Positions 19,762 through 28,861 of a DNA stretch of 64,000 nt are shown in pieces. The DNA comes from Streptomyces sp. NBC_00273 (GTDB lineage Bacteria > Actinomycetota > Actinomycetes > Streptomycetales > Streptomycetaceae): assembly GCF_036178145.1 (NCBI RefSeq), contig NZ_CP108067.1, forward strand, positions 4,712,001 to 4,776,000, in the 5' to 3' direction. Numbering within the stretch: position 1 is the stretch's first letter; each line of letters opens with the position of its first letter. The notes beneath the pieces are model-generated. The model searched no databases and was not told the origin of the DNA. It was given only the letters and a program-made list of their open reading frames with translations. The position numbers and the translations under genes were made by a program.

Positions 19762-20292
19762 TCAGAGGTGTAGAAGCATCCGACTGTTGCCCAAGGTGTT
19801 CGGCTTCACTCGTTCGAGACCGAGGAACTCGGCGACACCCTCGTCATAGGAACGCAGCAGCTCCATGTAGACATCGGTCTTGACCGGGGTCTCGCCGATC
19901 TCGACGAAGCCGTGCTTCGCGAAGAAGTCGACTTCGAAGGTGAGGCAGAAAACCCGGCTCACCCCGAGGGTACGGGCGGTACGCAACAACTGCTCCAGTA
20001 CCTGATGCCCGACTCCGGCGCCCTTCAAGCCCCGGTCGACGGCGAGAGTGCGTACTTCGGCAAGGTCTTCCCACATCACGTGGAGAGCGCCGCAGCCGAC
20101 GACCTGGCCGTCGGAGTCGCGTTCCGCGACCCAGAACTCCTGGATGTCCTCGTAAAGGACGACCGGAGCTTTGTCGAGCAGGATCCGCTGCTGCACGTAC
20201 TGGTCGAGGAGGCGGCGCAGCGCGGGAACATCACGCGTCCGGGCACGGCGGATCGTCACTGTTTCTGCATGTGCAGTGGAAAACTCTCCCAT
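19762..20292 (-). CDS. GNAT acetyltransferase, ArgA-like amino-acid N-acetyltransferase
   Basis: 176 residues, one GNAT domain (IRRARTRDVPALRRLLD, VVGCGALHVMWEDLAEVRTLAVD, GAGVGHQVLEQLL acetyl-CoA loop, GVSRVFCLTFEVDFFAKHGF). This is the short actinobacterial class of N-acetylglutamate synthase, which makes the first intermediate of arginine biosynthesis without the kinase-like domain of classical ArgA. Start ATG 20292. The gap to the upstream BlaI-type gene is 11 bp, so an operon is possible; alternatively a TAACGT box 8 nt upstream, which overlaps that gene's stop codon, could drive a leaderless transcript. Confidence 0.85.
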   Translation of the reverse strand: MGEFSTAHAETVTIRRARTRDVPALRRLLDQYVQQRILLDKAPVVLYEDIQEFWVAERDSDGQVVGCGALHVMWEDLAEVRTLAVDRGLKGAGVGHQVLEQLLRTARTLGVSRVFCLTFEVDFFAKHGFVEIGETPVKTDVYMELLRSYDEGVAEFLGLERVKPNTLGNSRMLLHL

Positions 20293-20300
20293 GGCTGCGG

Positions 20301-20306
20301 ACGTTA
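20301..20306 (-). promoter_or_regulatory. possible -10 hexamer of the argA-like gene
   Basis: TAACGT, 8 nt before ATG 20292. Its TAA is also the stop codon of the upstream gene, so the match may be coincidental. Confidence 0.25.
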
Positions 20307-20756
20307 TCGCCCCGGCTCCTGCGGGCGCTCGTCGGACTCCCCTTCGGCCACGGGCGGAGCGGGGGGTTCGGGGGCGGCGTCGGCGCTCGACTCGTCGTCG
20401 TACTGGACGACCCGCACGGCGTCCCGGAGCGCTTCCCGCTGTTCCGCGGACATCATGCCGAAGAAGGCCACGAGGGCGGCCGCGGGGTTGTCGCTCGTCG
20501 ACCAGGCTTCGTTCATCAGTGCGGCCGAGTAGGCGGCGCGGGTGGAGACCGCCGTATATCGATAGGCGCGGCCTTCGGCTTCCCGGCGGACCCAGCCCTT
20601 CTGATGGAGATTGTCCATAACGGTCATGACCGTGGTGTACGCGATGGACCGTTCCTGCTGGAGGTCTTCCAGTACTTCTCGCACGGTGACCGGGCGGTTC
20701 CACTGCCACACCCGCGTCATGACGGCGTCTTCGAGTTCTCCCAGGGGGCGAGGCAC
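20304..20756 (-). CDS. BlaI/MecI-family transcriptional repressor
   Basis: 150 residues. The winged-helix domain (LGELEDAVMTRVWQWNRPVTVREVLEDL, SIAYTTVMTVMDNLHQKGWVRREAEGRAYRYTAV) is followed by a dimerisation helix (LVAFFGMMSAEQREALRDAVRVV) and an acidic, Pro-rich tail. BlaI proteins are inactivated by cleavage through a BlaR1-type membrane protease, but no BlaR homologue is nearby, so its target and signal are unknown. GTG 20756 is chosen since homology starts at PRPLGELE and a TATCGT box lies 6 nt upstream. Confidence 0.88.
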   Translation of the reverse strand: MPRPLGELEDAVMTRVWQWNRPVTVREVLEDLQQERSIAYTTVMTVMDNLHQKGWVRREAEGRAYRYTAVSTRAAYSAALMNEAWSTSDNPAAALVAFFGMMSAEQREALRDAVRVVQYDDESSADAAPEPPAPPVAEGESDERPQEPGR

Positions 20757-20762
20757 AGCAGC

Positions 20763-20768
20763 ACGATA
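20763..20768 (-). promoter_or_regulatory. -10 hexamer of the BlaI-type gene, leaderless type
   Basis: TATCGT on the minus strand, 6 nt before GTG 20756. Confidence 0.45.
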
Positions 20769-20857
20769 GTGCGGCTTGTGCTGAATTGCCCGACTATTCG
20801 CTCGGCAACGCGCCAGAAAATCGGGCGCACGGCCGGTGAAGCCGCACGCCCCGATGG

Positions 20858-21025
20858 TTACTTCTGCTGCTGCTGGGTGGCTTCGGCCCGGGCGAGCACG
20901 GCATCGACCGCCGCGTCTTCCTTGGCCTTGTTGGAACCGCCCTGGCTCTTCACGATCGTCATGACGAGAGCGATGAAGAACACGGCCATCACGAAGGGGG
21001 GCACGAGCGCGGAAACGTAGTCCAT
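20858..21025 (-). CDS. 55-residue single-pass membrane protein
   Basis: A small gene: ATG at 21025, stop at 20858-20860. The product has one transmembrane helix (about residues 7-25, VPPFVMAVFFIALVMTIV) near the N-terminus followed by a charged helix (SNKAKEDAAVDAVLARAEA) and a QQQQK tail. Codon usage is typical of the genome, and a TACGCT box lies 7 nt before the ATG. The layout (short TM plus cytoplasmic amphipathic helix) is typical of small membrane regulators or scaffolds. No family recognised. Confidence 0.8.
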   Translation of the reverse strand: MDYVSALVPPFVMAVFFIALVMTIVKSQGGSNKAKEDAAVDAVLARAEATQQQQK

Positions 21026-21032
21026 GCCCCAC

Positions 21033-21038
21033 AGCGTA
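21033..21038 (-). promoter_or_regulatory. -10 hexamer of the 55-residue membrane protein gene
   Basis: TACGCT on the minus strand, 7 nt before ATG 21025, with no Shine-Dalgarno sequence. Confidence 0.5.
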
Positions 21039-21039
21039 G

Positions 21040-21633
21040 CTACCCGGCGGCCAGCCCGGCCGCCGGGGGCGGAGTGGGCTTGCGGCGCGGCGGGAACACC
21101 TCACCAGGGGTCGGAATCGGCCGCTCCGGGCGGGGCGGCTCCTTGGGGTGCGGAGCCGGGCGGGCCGGCGGCTCGTCCTTCTCCTTGCCTCCGGCCAGGG
21201 CCAGCAGCCGGGTCCGGGGCGCGGGGGCGGTCGACAGCCGCCGCCGTACGGAGCGCTCCGCGACCGTCCGGACCCGTTCCAGCAGCGCGGCGGCGACCGG
21301 ATTGGCGCGCAGCGCCCGCAGGGCGGCGAGGTCGTCGGGCTCCGGTTCGTACCCGGCGGCCAGGGCGTCCTGCAGCAGCTCCAGGTAGCCGGAGAGACTG
21401 CCGGGCAGGGCGCCCCGGTAGCGGGCGAGGTCCTCGAGGAGGAACGCTCTGAGCCGGCCCGCCTCCTGGACCGCTTCGTCCACCGACTGCGCGAGGCGCA
21501 GGCAGTCCTGGACCTCCTCGGCCGCCAGGGGGGCCGAGGAGGACTGAAGGGCGTGGGCGAGGAGGCGCGTGAGCAGGTGCAGCTCAGCGGCGCTGAACGC
21601 CATGCCGCCGCGGGATCCGTAGGGCGTGGGCAT
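21040..21633 (-). CDS. hypothetical helical protein with Pro-rich tail
   Basis: 197 residues from ATG 21633 (MPTPYGSRGG). This start is preferred over ATG 21603 because a TATCTT box lies 6 nt upstream. The N-terminal two-thirds is predicted helical (AAELHLLTRLLAHALQ, EEVQDCLRLAQSVDEAVQ, LSGYLELLQDALAAGY), and the C-terminal 60 residues are Pro/Arg-rich and probably disordered. No known domain recognised. The gene starts just downstream of the DUF397 gene on the same strand. Confidence 0.75.
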   Translation of the reverse strand: MPTPYGSRGGMAFSAAELHLLTRLLAHALQSSSAPLAAEEVQDCLRLAQSVDEAVQEAGRLRAFLLEDLARYRGALPGSLSGYLELLQDALAAGYEPEPDDLAALRALRANPVAAALLERVRTVAERSVRRRLSTAPAPRTRLLALAGGKEKDEPPARPAPHPKEPPRPERPIPTPGEVFPPRRKPTPPPAAGLAAG

Positions 21634-21639
21634 GGGCCG

Positions 21640-21645
21640 AAGATA
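21640..21645 (-). promoter_or_regulatory. -10 hexamer for the gene starting at 21633
   Basis: TATCTT on the minus strand, 6 nt before the ATG. Confidence 0.4.
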
Positions 21646-21700
21646 CGCACTAATCGGACAAAATCCCCTGATCGCGGGTGCGGCGCGCTCGGCGGGTCCC

Positions 21701-21886
21701 TCAGCCGGTCTCTTTGACCGCGCGCAGGAAGTCGGCCCAGGCGGCTTGGGTGGTGGCGAGCACGAGGTGGGCGGGGTCGGCGCGGTCGGCGACCTTGACG
21801 AGGGCTCCGGGGGCGGTGGCGACGTAGACGCAGGCGTCTCCCTCACTGCAGAACGAGGACTTCCGCCACACGGGCTGAGTGGTCAT
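21701..21886 (-). CDS. DUF397 small protein
   Basis: 61 residues with the DUF397 pattern WRKSSFCSEGDACVYVA...DRADP..LVLATTQAAWADFLRAVKE. In Streptomyces these proteins (relatives of the WhiJ/BldB-associated small proteins) are normally encoded next to a Xre/HTH_31 regulator and modulate it. Here no such regulator is adjacent, so it is an orphan. GGAAGGAGACAC lies upstream of the ATG and serves as the ribosome-binding site. Confidence 0.88.
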   Translation of the reverse strand: MTTQPVWRKSSFCSEGDACVYVATAPGALVKVADRADPAHLVLATTQAAWADFLRAVKETG

Positions 21887-22052
21887 GGTGTCTCCTTCCG
21901 GGCGCGGTGGCCGGTAATTGCCGTCAATGACGGTAACTCCGTGGCCGGCTCGCGCCGGTGCCTTTCGGGAATTCGGTGTTTCGCCGCTTCCCTCCCGGGG
22001 GGGCGGGTACCGCTGCGCGGGCTCGTCCCCGCCCCGCCCTTTCGCCGTTTCC

Positions 22053-22093
22053 CGCGGCTCCGCCCCGGACCCCGCGCCTCACACGCCGGCGGG
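22053..22093. repeat. Streptomyces intergenic repeat, copy 3
   Basis: CGCGGCTCCGCCCCGGACCC followed by CGCGCCTCACACGCCGGCGGG, closely matching the copies at 6751 and 6815. It lies just downstream of the threonine aldolase gene. Confidence 0.65.
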
Positions 22094-22126
22094 TCTGGAG
22101 GCGCGGGCGAGGCTGGATCGGGTCCC

Positions 22127-23257
22127 TCAGATGCGGGCCACGAAGGCCGAGACCGCCGCGTGGACGTCGGACTCCGTCCAGGACAGGCCCGGCTGCGTGA
22201 TTTCCAGTTCCGTCACCGCGAGGCCCGGCGGGCCGTCGGTGGACCAGCGGCGGAAGAGGACCGTCCCCGTCTCCTCGGCCTGCCGCAGGCCCGCCTCCGT
22301 CAGCCGGTCCGCCTCGTACGGGAGCCACACCTGGAACTGGTGGGTGTGCGGCTCCTCCGGGTTGATCCGGGCCCACGGGACCCCCGAATCCGCGAACGCC
22401 GAGCGCAGCGCCCCGGCCACCACCCGCGCCTGGGCCACGTACGACGGCAGCCGGGGCAGTTCCCGTTCCAGTCCGGCGAGCGCCGAGAGGGCCTGCGGGA
22501 ACTGCCGGAAGACCTGGCCGCCGTAGCGGTGCCGCCAGACCCGGGTCTCCTCGACGAACTCCCGGGGGCCCGCCAGGGCCGCCCCGCTGAGGCCGCCGAG
22601 CGACTTGTAGAAGGAGACGTAGACGGAGTCCGCGAGGCCCGCGATCTCCGGCAGGGTGCGGCCGAAGTGGACGGTGGACTCCCACAGCCGGGCACCGTCG
22701 AAGTGGACGACCGCGTCCCGCTCCCGGGCCGCTTCGGTGAGCGCCTCCAGCTCCTCCCAGGTGGGCAGCAGGAAGCCCGCCTCCCGCAGGGGCAGCTCCA
22801 CCATCAGCGTGCCGAAGGGCTCCCGGAGCGCCTCGACGTCCGCGGCCGACGGCGGGCGGGCCTCCGTGGTCGGGTGCGTCGCCCGCAGCCCGGAGACGAC
22901 CGACAGGGCGTCCCCCTCCCACCGCTCCGGATGGCTCATCGGGTGCAGGGCCACCACCGGGTTCCCGGTCCGACCCGCCCAGCACCGCAGCGCGATCTGC
23001 TGGGCCATGGTGCCGGTGGGGAAGAACGCCGCGTCCTCGGTCCCGAGCAGCTCGGCGACCTTGCTCTCCAGTGCGGTGACGACCCCGTCGCCGTAGACGT
23101 CGGCCGGCCCGTCCATGTCGTACGGGGCTTCGGCGAGCGAGCCGAGCAGCTCCCCCACGGTGGGCTCCAGCAGGCTGCGGGACAGCCTCCGCTCCGCCCC
23201 GCGCCAAGCCGCGACCAGCCGCTTCGTTCGTTCGGTGTCCTCGCTGTTGTCACTCAT
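22127..23257 (-). CDS. low-specificity L-threonine aldolase-like PLP enzyme
   Basis: 376 residues of the beta-eliminating lyase/threonine aldolase group (PLP fold type I). The PLP-binding elements are visible: FFPTGTMAQQ near 78-87, HFDGARLW at 185-192 (Asp187 contacts the pyridine nitrogen) and VSFYKSLGG at 214-222 with Lys218 forming the Schiff base. Such enzymes cleave threonine or allo-threonine to glycine and acetaldehyde. ATG 23257 has AGGA upstream at suitable spacing. It is divergent from the panC operon. Confidence 0.87.
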   Translation of the reverse strand: MSDNSEDTERTKRLVAAWRGAERRLSRSLLEPTVGELLGSLAEAPYDMDGPADVYGDGVVTALESKVAELLGTEDAAFFPTGTMAQQIALRCWAGRTGNPVVALHPMSHPERWEGDALSVVSGLRATHPTTEARPPSAADVEALREPFGTLMVELPLREAGFLLPTWEELEALTEAARERDAVVHFDGARLWESTVHFGRTLPEIAGLADSVYVSFYKSLGGLSGAALAGPREFVEETRVWRHRYGGQVFRQFPQALSALAGLERELPRLPSYVAQARVVAGALRSAFADSGVPWARINPEEPHTHQFQVWLPYEADRLTEAGLRQAEETGTVLFRRWSTDGPPGLAVTELEITQPGLSWTESDVHAAVSAFVARI

Positions 23258-23309
23258 GGAGAAGGATCCTCGCTCCCGTCGCCGCCGACCGGCCAACTGC
23301 CCCAGGAGC

Positions 23310-23315
23310 TAGCAT
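23310..23315 (+). promoter_or_regulatory. candidate -10 hexamer of the panC-nadBC-coaX operon
   Basis: TAGCAT, about 54 nt before the first start codon, which would give a leader of about 47 nt. Confidence 0.35.
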
Positions 23316-23368
23316 GGCGGCGTATCGTCCGGTACCCCCGCGGACTGGAACGGAAGGGCCTCCCCCGC

Positions 23369-24280
23369 GTGAATTCATCACAGCAGCCACGCCCTGCCCG
23401 GCTCGCCGTCGGCGTCGTCGGTGCCGGCCGCGTCGGTCCCGCGCTGGCGTGTGCGCTCCAGCAGGCCGGGCACCGGCCCGTCGCCGTCTCCGGAGTCTCC
23501 GACACGTCCGTGCGCCGGGCCGAGCGGATGCTGCCCGACGTGCCGCTCGTACCGCCCGCGCGGGTGCTGGAGCTGGCCGACCTGGTGCTCCTGACCGTCC
23601 CCGACGACGCGCTGCCGTCCCTCGTGGAGGGCCTCGCCGAGACCGGTGCGGTCCGACCCGGACAGCTCCTGGTGCACACCTCCGGCCGGTACGGGACCTC
23701 CGTGCTCGACCCCGCGCGCCGCGCGGGCGCCCTGCCGCTGGCCCTGCACCCGGCGATGACCTTCACCGGCACCGAGGTCGACGTGCAGCGGCTCGCCGGC
23801 TGCTCCTTCGGGGTCACCGCCCCCGAGGAGCTGCGCCTGGCCGCCGAGGCCCTGGTCATCGAGATGGGCGGGGAGCCCGAGTGGATCGCGGAGGAGAACC
23901 GTCCGCTCTACCACGCGGCCCTGGCCCTCGGCGCGAACCACCTGGTCACGCTGGTCGCCCAGTCCATGGAACTGCTGGCCAAGGCCGGGGTGGAGCACCC
24001 CGACCGGATGCTCGGCCCGCTGCTCGGCGCGGCCCTCGACAACGCCCTGCGCTCCGGTGACGCCGCCCTGACCGGGCCGGTGGCCCGCGGGGACGCCGGT
24101 ACGGTCAGGGCGCACGTCTCGGAATTGCGCCGGCACGCACCCGGCACGGTCGCCGGCTACCTGGCGATGGCCCGTACGACCGCGGACCGGGCCCTCGCGC
24201 ACGGTCTGCTCAAGCCCGAACTCGCCGAGGACCTGCTCGGTGTGCTCGCCGACACGGAGTCCGACGGAGGCGACCGGTGA
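23369..24280 (+). CDS. Rossmann-fold DUF2520 protein
   Basis: 303 residues from GTG 23369. The N-terminal NAD(P)-binding Rossmann fold has [14 protein letters not shown] near residues 14-27, then [13 protein letters not shown]. The C-terminal helical DUF2520 domain contains the paired motif HPAMTFTG and the helix [21 protein letters not shown]. The overall architecture resembles ketopantoate reductase and pyrroline-carboxylate reductase. Since it overlaps panC (GTGA), a role in pantothenate synthesis such as ketopantoate reduction is a reasonable hypothesis, but DUF2520 has no established activity. Confidence 0.85.
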   Translation: MNSSQQPRPARLAVGVVGAGRVGPALACALQQAGHRPVAVSGVSDTSVRRAERMLPDVPLVPPARVLELADLVLLTVPDDALPSLVEGLAETGAVRPGQLLVHTSGRYGTSVLDPARRAGALPLALHPAMTFTGTEVDVQRLAGCSFGVTAPEELRLAAEALVIEMGGEPEWIAEENRPLYHAALALGANHLVTLVAQSMELLAKAGVEHPDRMLGPLLGAALDNALRSGDAALTGPVARGDAGTVRAHVSELRRHAPGTVAGYLAMARTTADRALAHGLLKPELAEDLLGVLADTESDGGDR

Positions 24281-25281
24281 CCGACCTGCTGCTGCACACC
24301 GCGGAGGAGCTGCACAAGCTGTCGCGCACCGGCCGCCGGGCCGTGGTGATGACCATGGGCGCCCTCCACGAGGGCCACGCCACCTTGATCCGCACGGCCC
24401 GCGAGCTGGCCGGGCCCGAGGGACAGGTCGTCGTCACCGTCTTCGTCAACCCCCTGCAGTTCGGGGCGGGCGAGGACCTCGACCGCTATCCCCGCACCCT
24501 CGACGCGGACCTGGCGATCGCCGAAGAGGCGGGCGCCGACGCGGTGTTCGCCCCCGCGGTCGACGAGGTCTACCCGGGCGGCGACCCGCAGGTGCGGATC
24601 ACCGCCGGCCCGATGGGCGAGCGCCTCGAAGGGGCCACCCGCCCCGGGCACTTCGACGGGATGCTGACCGTCGTCGCCAAGCTGCTCCACCTCACCCGCC
24701 CCGACCTGGCGCTCTTCGGCCAGAAGGACGCGCAGCAACTGACGCTGATCCGGCGGATGGTGACCGACCTGAACTTCCCCGTCGAGGTGGTCGGCGTACC
24801 GACCGTCCGCGAGGAGGACGGGCTCGCGCTGTCGTCCCGCAACCGCTACCTCTCGGCCGCCGAGCGGGGCACCGCCCTGGCCCTGTCGCGCGCCCTGTTC
24901 GCCGGCCGCGACCGGCTCGCCGCGCAGGCCGCGCTGCGCGCCCGCGCCGAGGCCTCCCCGGCCAGCGACGAGCGGGCCACCGCCCTGGCCCGCCTCGGCG
25001 AGATCCGCGCCTCCGCCGACGCGCACGCCGTCTCGGCAGCCGTCTCCGCGGCCGGCTCCGGGCTGCCGGACGCCGTACGGGCCGCCGCGCTGCACGTCCT
25101 GGACGAGGCGGGCCGCCACGAGCCGCCGCTCGTGCTGGACTACCTGGCGCTGGTGGACCCGCTGGACTTCACCGAGACCGGTCAGGACTTCACCGGGCAG
25201 GCCGTGCTGGCCGTCGCCGCGAAGGTGGGCTCGACCCGGCTGATCGACAACATCCCATTGGAATTCGGAGCACACTCGTGA
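24277..25281 (+). CDS. panC: pantothenate synthetase PanC
   Basis: 334-residue ligase that joins pantoate and beta-alanine with ATP. The nucleotidyltransferase signature TMGALHEGH (His31, His34), [38 protein letters not shown] and the KMSKS-like SSRN are present. It is longer than the usual ~280 residues because of an Ala/Arg-rich insertion at about 210-270 before the C-terminal domain. GTG 24277 overlaps the previous stop as GTGA, and its own stop overlaps the nadB start in the same way. Confidence 0.96.
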   Translation: MTDLLLHTAEELHKLSRTGRRAVVMTMGALHEGHATLIRTARELAGPEGQVVVTVFVNPLQFGAGEDLDRYPRTLDADLAIAEEAGADAVFAPAVDEVYPGGDPQVRITAGPMGERLEGATRPGHFDGMLTVVAKLLHLTRPDLALFGQKDAQQLTLIRRMVTDLNFPVEVVGVPTVREEDGLALSSRNRYLSAAERGTALALSRALFAGRDRLAAQAALRARAEASPASDERATALARLGEIRASADAHAVSAAVSAAGSGLPDAVRAAALHVLDEAGRHEPPLVLDYLALVDPLDFTETGQDFTGQAVLAVAAKVGSTRLIDNIPLEFGAHS

Positions 25282-27029
25282 GCACCCCAGGCAGAGGCAT
25301 CCCGTCGGACGGGGCAGGCGAAGGCACCGGCATACGGCTGCACGCTCCGGCCCCCGGCTGGTCCCTCGACGCCGACGTCGTGGTCGTCGGTTCCGGCGTG
25401 GCGGGCCTGACCGCCGCGCTGCGCTGCGCCGCCGGGGGCCGCCGTACCGTCGTGGTCACCAAGGCCCGGCTCGACGACGGCTCCACCCGCTGGGCCCAGG
25501 GCGGTATCGCCGCGGCCCTCGGCGAGGGCGACACCCCGGAGCAGCACCTCGACGACACGCTGGTCGCCGGTGCGGGCCTGTGCGACGAGGAGGCCGTCCG
25601 GCTGCTCGTCACCGAGGGCCCCGACGCGGTACGGCGGCTGATGGCCACCGGCGCGGTCTTCGACACCTCCACGGAGACCGGCGAGATAGAACTGACCCGC
25701 GAGGGCGGGCACCACCGCCGCCGGATCGCGCACGCGGGCGGAGACGCCACGGGCGCCGAGATCTCCCGGGCGCTCGTCGAGGCCGTCCAGGCCGCGGGCA
25801 TCGAGACCGTGGAGAACGCCCTCGTCCTGGACCTGCTGCAAGACGCGCAGGGCCGTACGGCCGGTGTCACCCTGCACGTCATGGGCGAGGGCCAGCACGA
25901 CGGGGTGGGCGCCGTGCACGCGCCCGCCGTGATCCTCGCGACCGGCGGCATGGGCCAGGTCTTCTCCGCGACCACCAACCCGTCGGTGTCCACCGGTGAC
26001 GGCGTGGCGCTCGCGCTGCGGGCCGGCGCCGAGGTCTCCGACCTCGAGTTCGTGCAGTTCCACCCGACGGTGCTCTTCCTCGGCCCGGACGCCGAGGGAC
26101 AGCAGCCGCTGGTGTCGGAGGCGGTCCGGGGCGAGGGCGCGTACCTCGTCGACGCGGACGGCGTGCGCTTCATGCAGGGCCAGCACGAGCTCGCCGAGCT
26201 GGCGCCGCGCGACATCGTCGCCAAGGGCATCATGCGCCGCATGCAGGAGCAGGGCGCGCAGCACATGTACCTCGACGCCCGGCACTTCGGCGCGCAGATG
26301 TGGGAGCAGCGCTTCCCGACCATCCTGGCCGCCTGCCGTTCCCACGGCATCGACCCGGTGACCGAGCCCATCCCGGTGGCGCCCGCCGCACACTACGCGT
26401 CCGGCGGCGTCCGCACCGACCTGCACGGGCGGACCACCGTCCCCGGCCTGTACGCCTGCGGCGAGGTCGCCTGCACCGGTGTGCACGGCGCGAACCGGCT
26501 GGCGTCCAACTCGCTGCTGGAGGGTCTGGTCTTCGCCGAGCGGATCGCCGAGGACATCGTCGCCGAGCGGCCCGCGGGCAGCGGCCCGGGCATACCGGTC
26601 CCGGCGACCGGCCCGCTGCAGCCCGGCGCGGCCCGGTACGAGGTCCAGCGGATCATGACGGAGGGCGCGGGCGTGCTCCGCTCCGCCGACTCGCTCAGTG
26701 CCGCGGCCGACGCCCTCGAAGCGCTGTACGCCACCGCCCTGAACGACCTCGAAGCGCACGGCAAGACCGCCGAGCCGGGCGTGGACACCTGGGAGGCCAC
26801 GAACCTGCTGTGCGTGGCGCGGGTCCTGGTCGCCGCGGCGCAGCGGCGCGTGGAGACCCGCGGCTGCCACTGGCGCGAGGACCACCCCGAGCGGGACGAT
26901 GCCCATTGGCGCCGCCACCTCGTCGTCCGGCTCTCGGCGACCGAGAAGCGCGCCCTGGTCGTCGTACCCACCGACTCCGCGGACTTCCCGTCCGTGCACC
27001 CCCTGAGCACCCCGAGCCTGGAGCAGTGA
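25278..27029 (+). CDS. nadB: L-aspartate oxidase NadB
   Basis: 583-residue FAD enzyme that converts aspartate to iminoaspartate, the first step of de novo NAD synthesis. FAD-binding [15 protein letters not shown] at about 34-48, the succinate-dehydrogenase-like [14 protein letters not shown] segment, [24 protein letters not shown] and [25 protein letters not shown] identify the family. The partner quinolinate synthase NadA is not encoded in this operon. GTG 25278 overlaps the panC stop. Confidence 0.96.
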   Translation: MSTPGRGIPSDGAGEGTGIRLHAPAPGWSLDADVVVVGSGVAGLTAALRCAAGGRRTVVVTKARLDDGSTRWAQGGIAAALGEGDTPEQHLDDTLVAGAGLCDEEAVRLLVTEGPDAVRRLMATGAVFDTSTETGEIELTREGGHHRRRIAHAGGDATGAEISRALVEAVQAAGIETVENALVLDLLQDAQGRTAGVTLHVMGEGQHDGVGAVHAPAVILATGGMGQVFSATTNPSVSTGDGVALALRAGAEVSDLEFVQFHPTVLFLGPDAEGQQPLVSEAVRGEGAYLVDADGVRFMQGQHELAELAPRDIVAKGIMRRMQEQGAQHMYLDARHFGAQMWEQRFPTILAACRSHGIDPVTEPIPVAPAAHYASGGVRTDLHGRTTVPGLYACGEVACTGVHGANRLASNSLLEGLVFAERIAEDIVAERPAGSGPGIPVPATGPLQPGAARYEVQRIMTEGAGVLRSADSLSAAADALEALYATALNDLEAHGKTAEPGVDTWEATNLLCVARVLVAAAQRRVETRGCHWREDHPERDDAHWRRHLVVRLSATEKRALVVVPTDSADFPSVHPLSTPSLEQ

Positions 27030-27031
27030 CC

Positions 27032-28000
27032 GTGAGCACCCCCGAACTTCCCCTGATCGACCAGAACGACGGCGGCTGCGGCGACGACTGCGCCTGCGGC
27101 GACGGCGAGGAGAGCGGCCTGGACCCGGCGCTGGCGCAGCTGCTCGCCGACGCCGGCCTGGACCCGATCGAGGTCGAGGACATCGCGCACATGGCGCTGT
27201 CCGAGGACCTGGACGGCGGCGTGGACGTGACGACCGTCGCGACCGTGCCGGAGGAGGCCGAGGCCGTCGCCGACTTCGTCGCGCGCGAGGACGGTGTCGT
27301 GGCCGGTCTGCGGATCGCCGAGGCCGTGTTCTCCGTGGTCTGCACGGAGGCCTTCGAGGTGGAGCGGCACGCGGAGGACGGCGACGCCGTCGAGGCCGGG
27401 CAGCTGCTGCTGTCCGTGCGCTCGCGCACCCGTGACCTGCTCACGGCGGAGCGCAGCGCGCTGAACATCCTGTGCCGGCTGTCGGGCATCGCGACGGCCA
27501 CCCGCCGCTGGGCCGACGTGCTGGAGGGCACCTCGGCGAAGGTCCGCGACACCCGCAAGACGACGCCGGGCCTGCGCTCGCTGGAGAAGTACGCGGTGCG
27601 CTGCGGCGGCGGCGTCAACCACCGGATGTCGCTCTCGGACGCGGCGCTGGTCAAGGACAACCACGTGGTGGCGGCGGGCGGTGTCGCCCAGGCCTTCAAG
27701 GCCGTGCGCGAGGCCTTCCCCGAGGTCCCGATCGAGGTCGAGGTCGACACGCTGGAGCAGATCGGCGAGGTCCTGGAGGCCGGCGCCGACCTGATCCTGC
27801 TGGACAACTTCACGGTCGAGCAGACCGCGCAGGCCGTGGCCCTGGTGGCCGGCCGCGCGGTGCTGGAGTCCTCCGGCCGCCTGACCCTGGACACCGCCCG
27901 CGCGTACGCGGAGACCGGCGTGGACTACCTGGCGGTCGGCGCGCTGACCCACTCCTCGCCGATCCTGGACATCGGGCTCGATCTGCGCGAGGCGGTGTAA
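27032..28000 (+). CDS. nadC: nicotinate-nucleotide pyrophosphorylase NadC
   Basis: 322 residues. Quinolinate phosphoribosyltransferase catalyses quinolinate + PRPP to nicotinate mononucleotide. Motifs: ERSALNILCRLSGIAT, RDTRKTTPGLRSLEKYAV, GGGVNHRMSLSDAALVKDNH, EVEVDTLEQ and LDNF. An N-terminal extension contains a small cysteine cluster (GGCGDDCACGDGEE, residues 13-26) that is not part of the catalytic fold. GTG 27032 is chosen; GTG 27026, which overlaps the nadB stop, is an equally possible start two codons earlier. Confidence 0.95.
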   Translation: MSTPELPLIDQNDGGCGDDCACGDGEESGLDPALAQLLADAGLDPIEVEDIAHMALSEDLDGGVDVTTVATVPEEAEAVADFVAREDGVVAGLRIAEAVFSVVCTEAFEVERHAEDGDAVEAGQLLLSVRSRTRDLLTAERSALNILCRLSGIATATRRWADVLEGTSAKVRDTRKTTPGLRSLEKYAVRCGGGVNHRMSLSDAALVKDNHVVAAGGVAQAFKAVREAFPEVPIEVEVDTLEQIGEVLEAGADLILLDNFTVEQTAQAVALVAGRAVLESSGRLTLDTARAYAETGVDYLAVGALTHSSPILDIGLDLREAV

Positions 28001-28003
28001 CCC

Positions 28004-28813
28004 GTGCTCCTCACCATCGACGTGGGCAACACCCACACGGTCCTGGGCCTGTTCGACGGTGACGAGATCGTCGAGCACTGGCGCATCTCGACCGACCCGC
28101 AGCGCACGGCCGACGAGATGGCCGTGTTGTTGCAGGGGCTGATGGGCATGCACCCGATGCTCGGCAGCGAGCTCGGCGACGGGATCCACGGCATCGCGAT
28201 CTGCTCGGCGGTGCCGTCGGTCCTGCACGAGCTGCGCGAGGTGACCCGCCGCTACTACGGCGACGTGCCCGCGGTGATCGTGGAGCCGGGCACCAAGACG
28301 GGCGTGCCGATCCTCATGGACAACCCGAAGGAGGTCGGCGCGGACCGCATCGTGAACGCGGTCGCGGTGGTCGAGCTCTACGGGGGCCCGGCGATCGTGG
28401 TCGACCTCGGTACGGCGACCACCTTCGACGCGGTGTCCGCGAAGGGCGAGTACGTGGGCGGGGTGATCTCCCCGGGCATCGAGATCTCGATGGACGCGCT
28501 CGGCGTACGGGGTGCCCAACTGCGGAAGATCGAGCTGGCGCGGCCGCGCAACGTGATCGGGAAGTCCACGGTCGAGGCGATGCAGTCGGGCGTGGTCTAC
28601 GGCTTCGCGGGGCAGGTCGACGGGGTCGTGACCCGGATGGCGAAGGAGCTGGCCGGACCGCACGGCGACCCGGACGACGTGCGGGTCATCGCGACCGGCG
28701 GGCTGGCTCCGATGGTGCTGGGCGAGTCCTCGGTGATCGACGACCACGAGCCGTGGCTGACGCTGATCGGGCTGCGGCTGGTGTACGAGCGCAACGCGCC
28801 GAACTTCGTGTAG
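28004..28813 (+). CDS. coaX: type III pantothenate kinase CoaX
   Basis: 269 residues of the ASKHA-fold pantothenate kinase that phosphorylates pantothenate in CoA synthesis. Visible motifs: phosphate-binding LLTIDVGNTHTVLGL at 2-16, GADRIVNAVA, VVDLGTATTFDAV and the GGVISPGI loop. It starts 4 bp after nadC and closes the operon, so pantothenate made by PanC can be phosphorylated by the product of the same transcript. Confidence 0.96.
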   Translation: MLLTIDVGNTHTVLGLFDGDEIVEHWRISTDPQRTADEMAVLLQGLMGMHPMLGSELGDGIHGIAICSAVPSVLHELREVTRRYYGDVPAVIVEPGTKTGVPILMDNPKEVGADRIVNAVAVVELYGGPAIVVDLGTATTFDAVSAKGEYVGGVISPGIEISMDALGVRGAQLRKIELARPRNVIGKSTVEAMQSGVVYGFAGQVDGVVTRMAKELAGPHGDPDDVRVIATGGLAPMVLGESSVIDDHEPWLTLIGLRLVYERNAPNFV

Positions 28814-28861
28814 TGCGGGCGGCGGGGTCCCGGGCCGGGTCGCGCTCGGGGCCTCGCCGGA

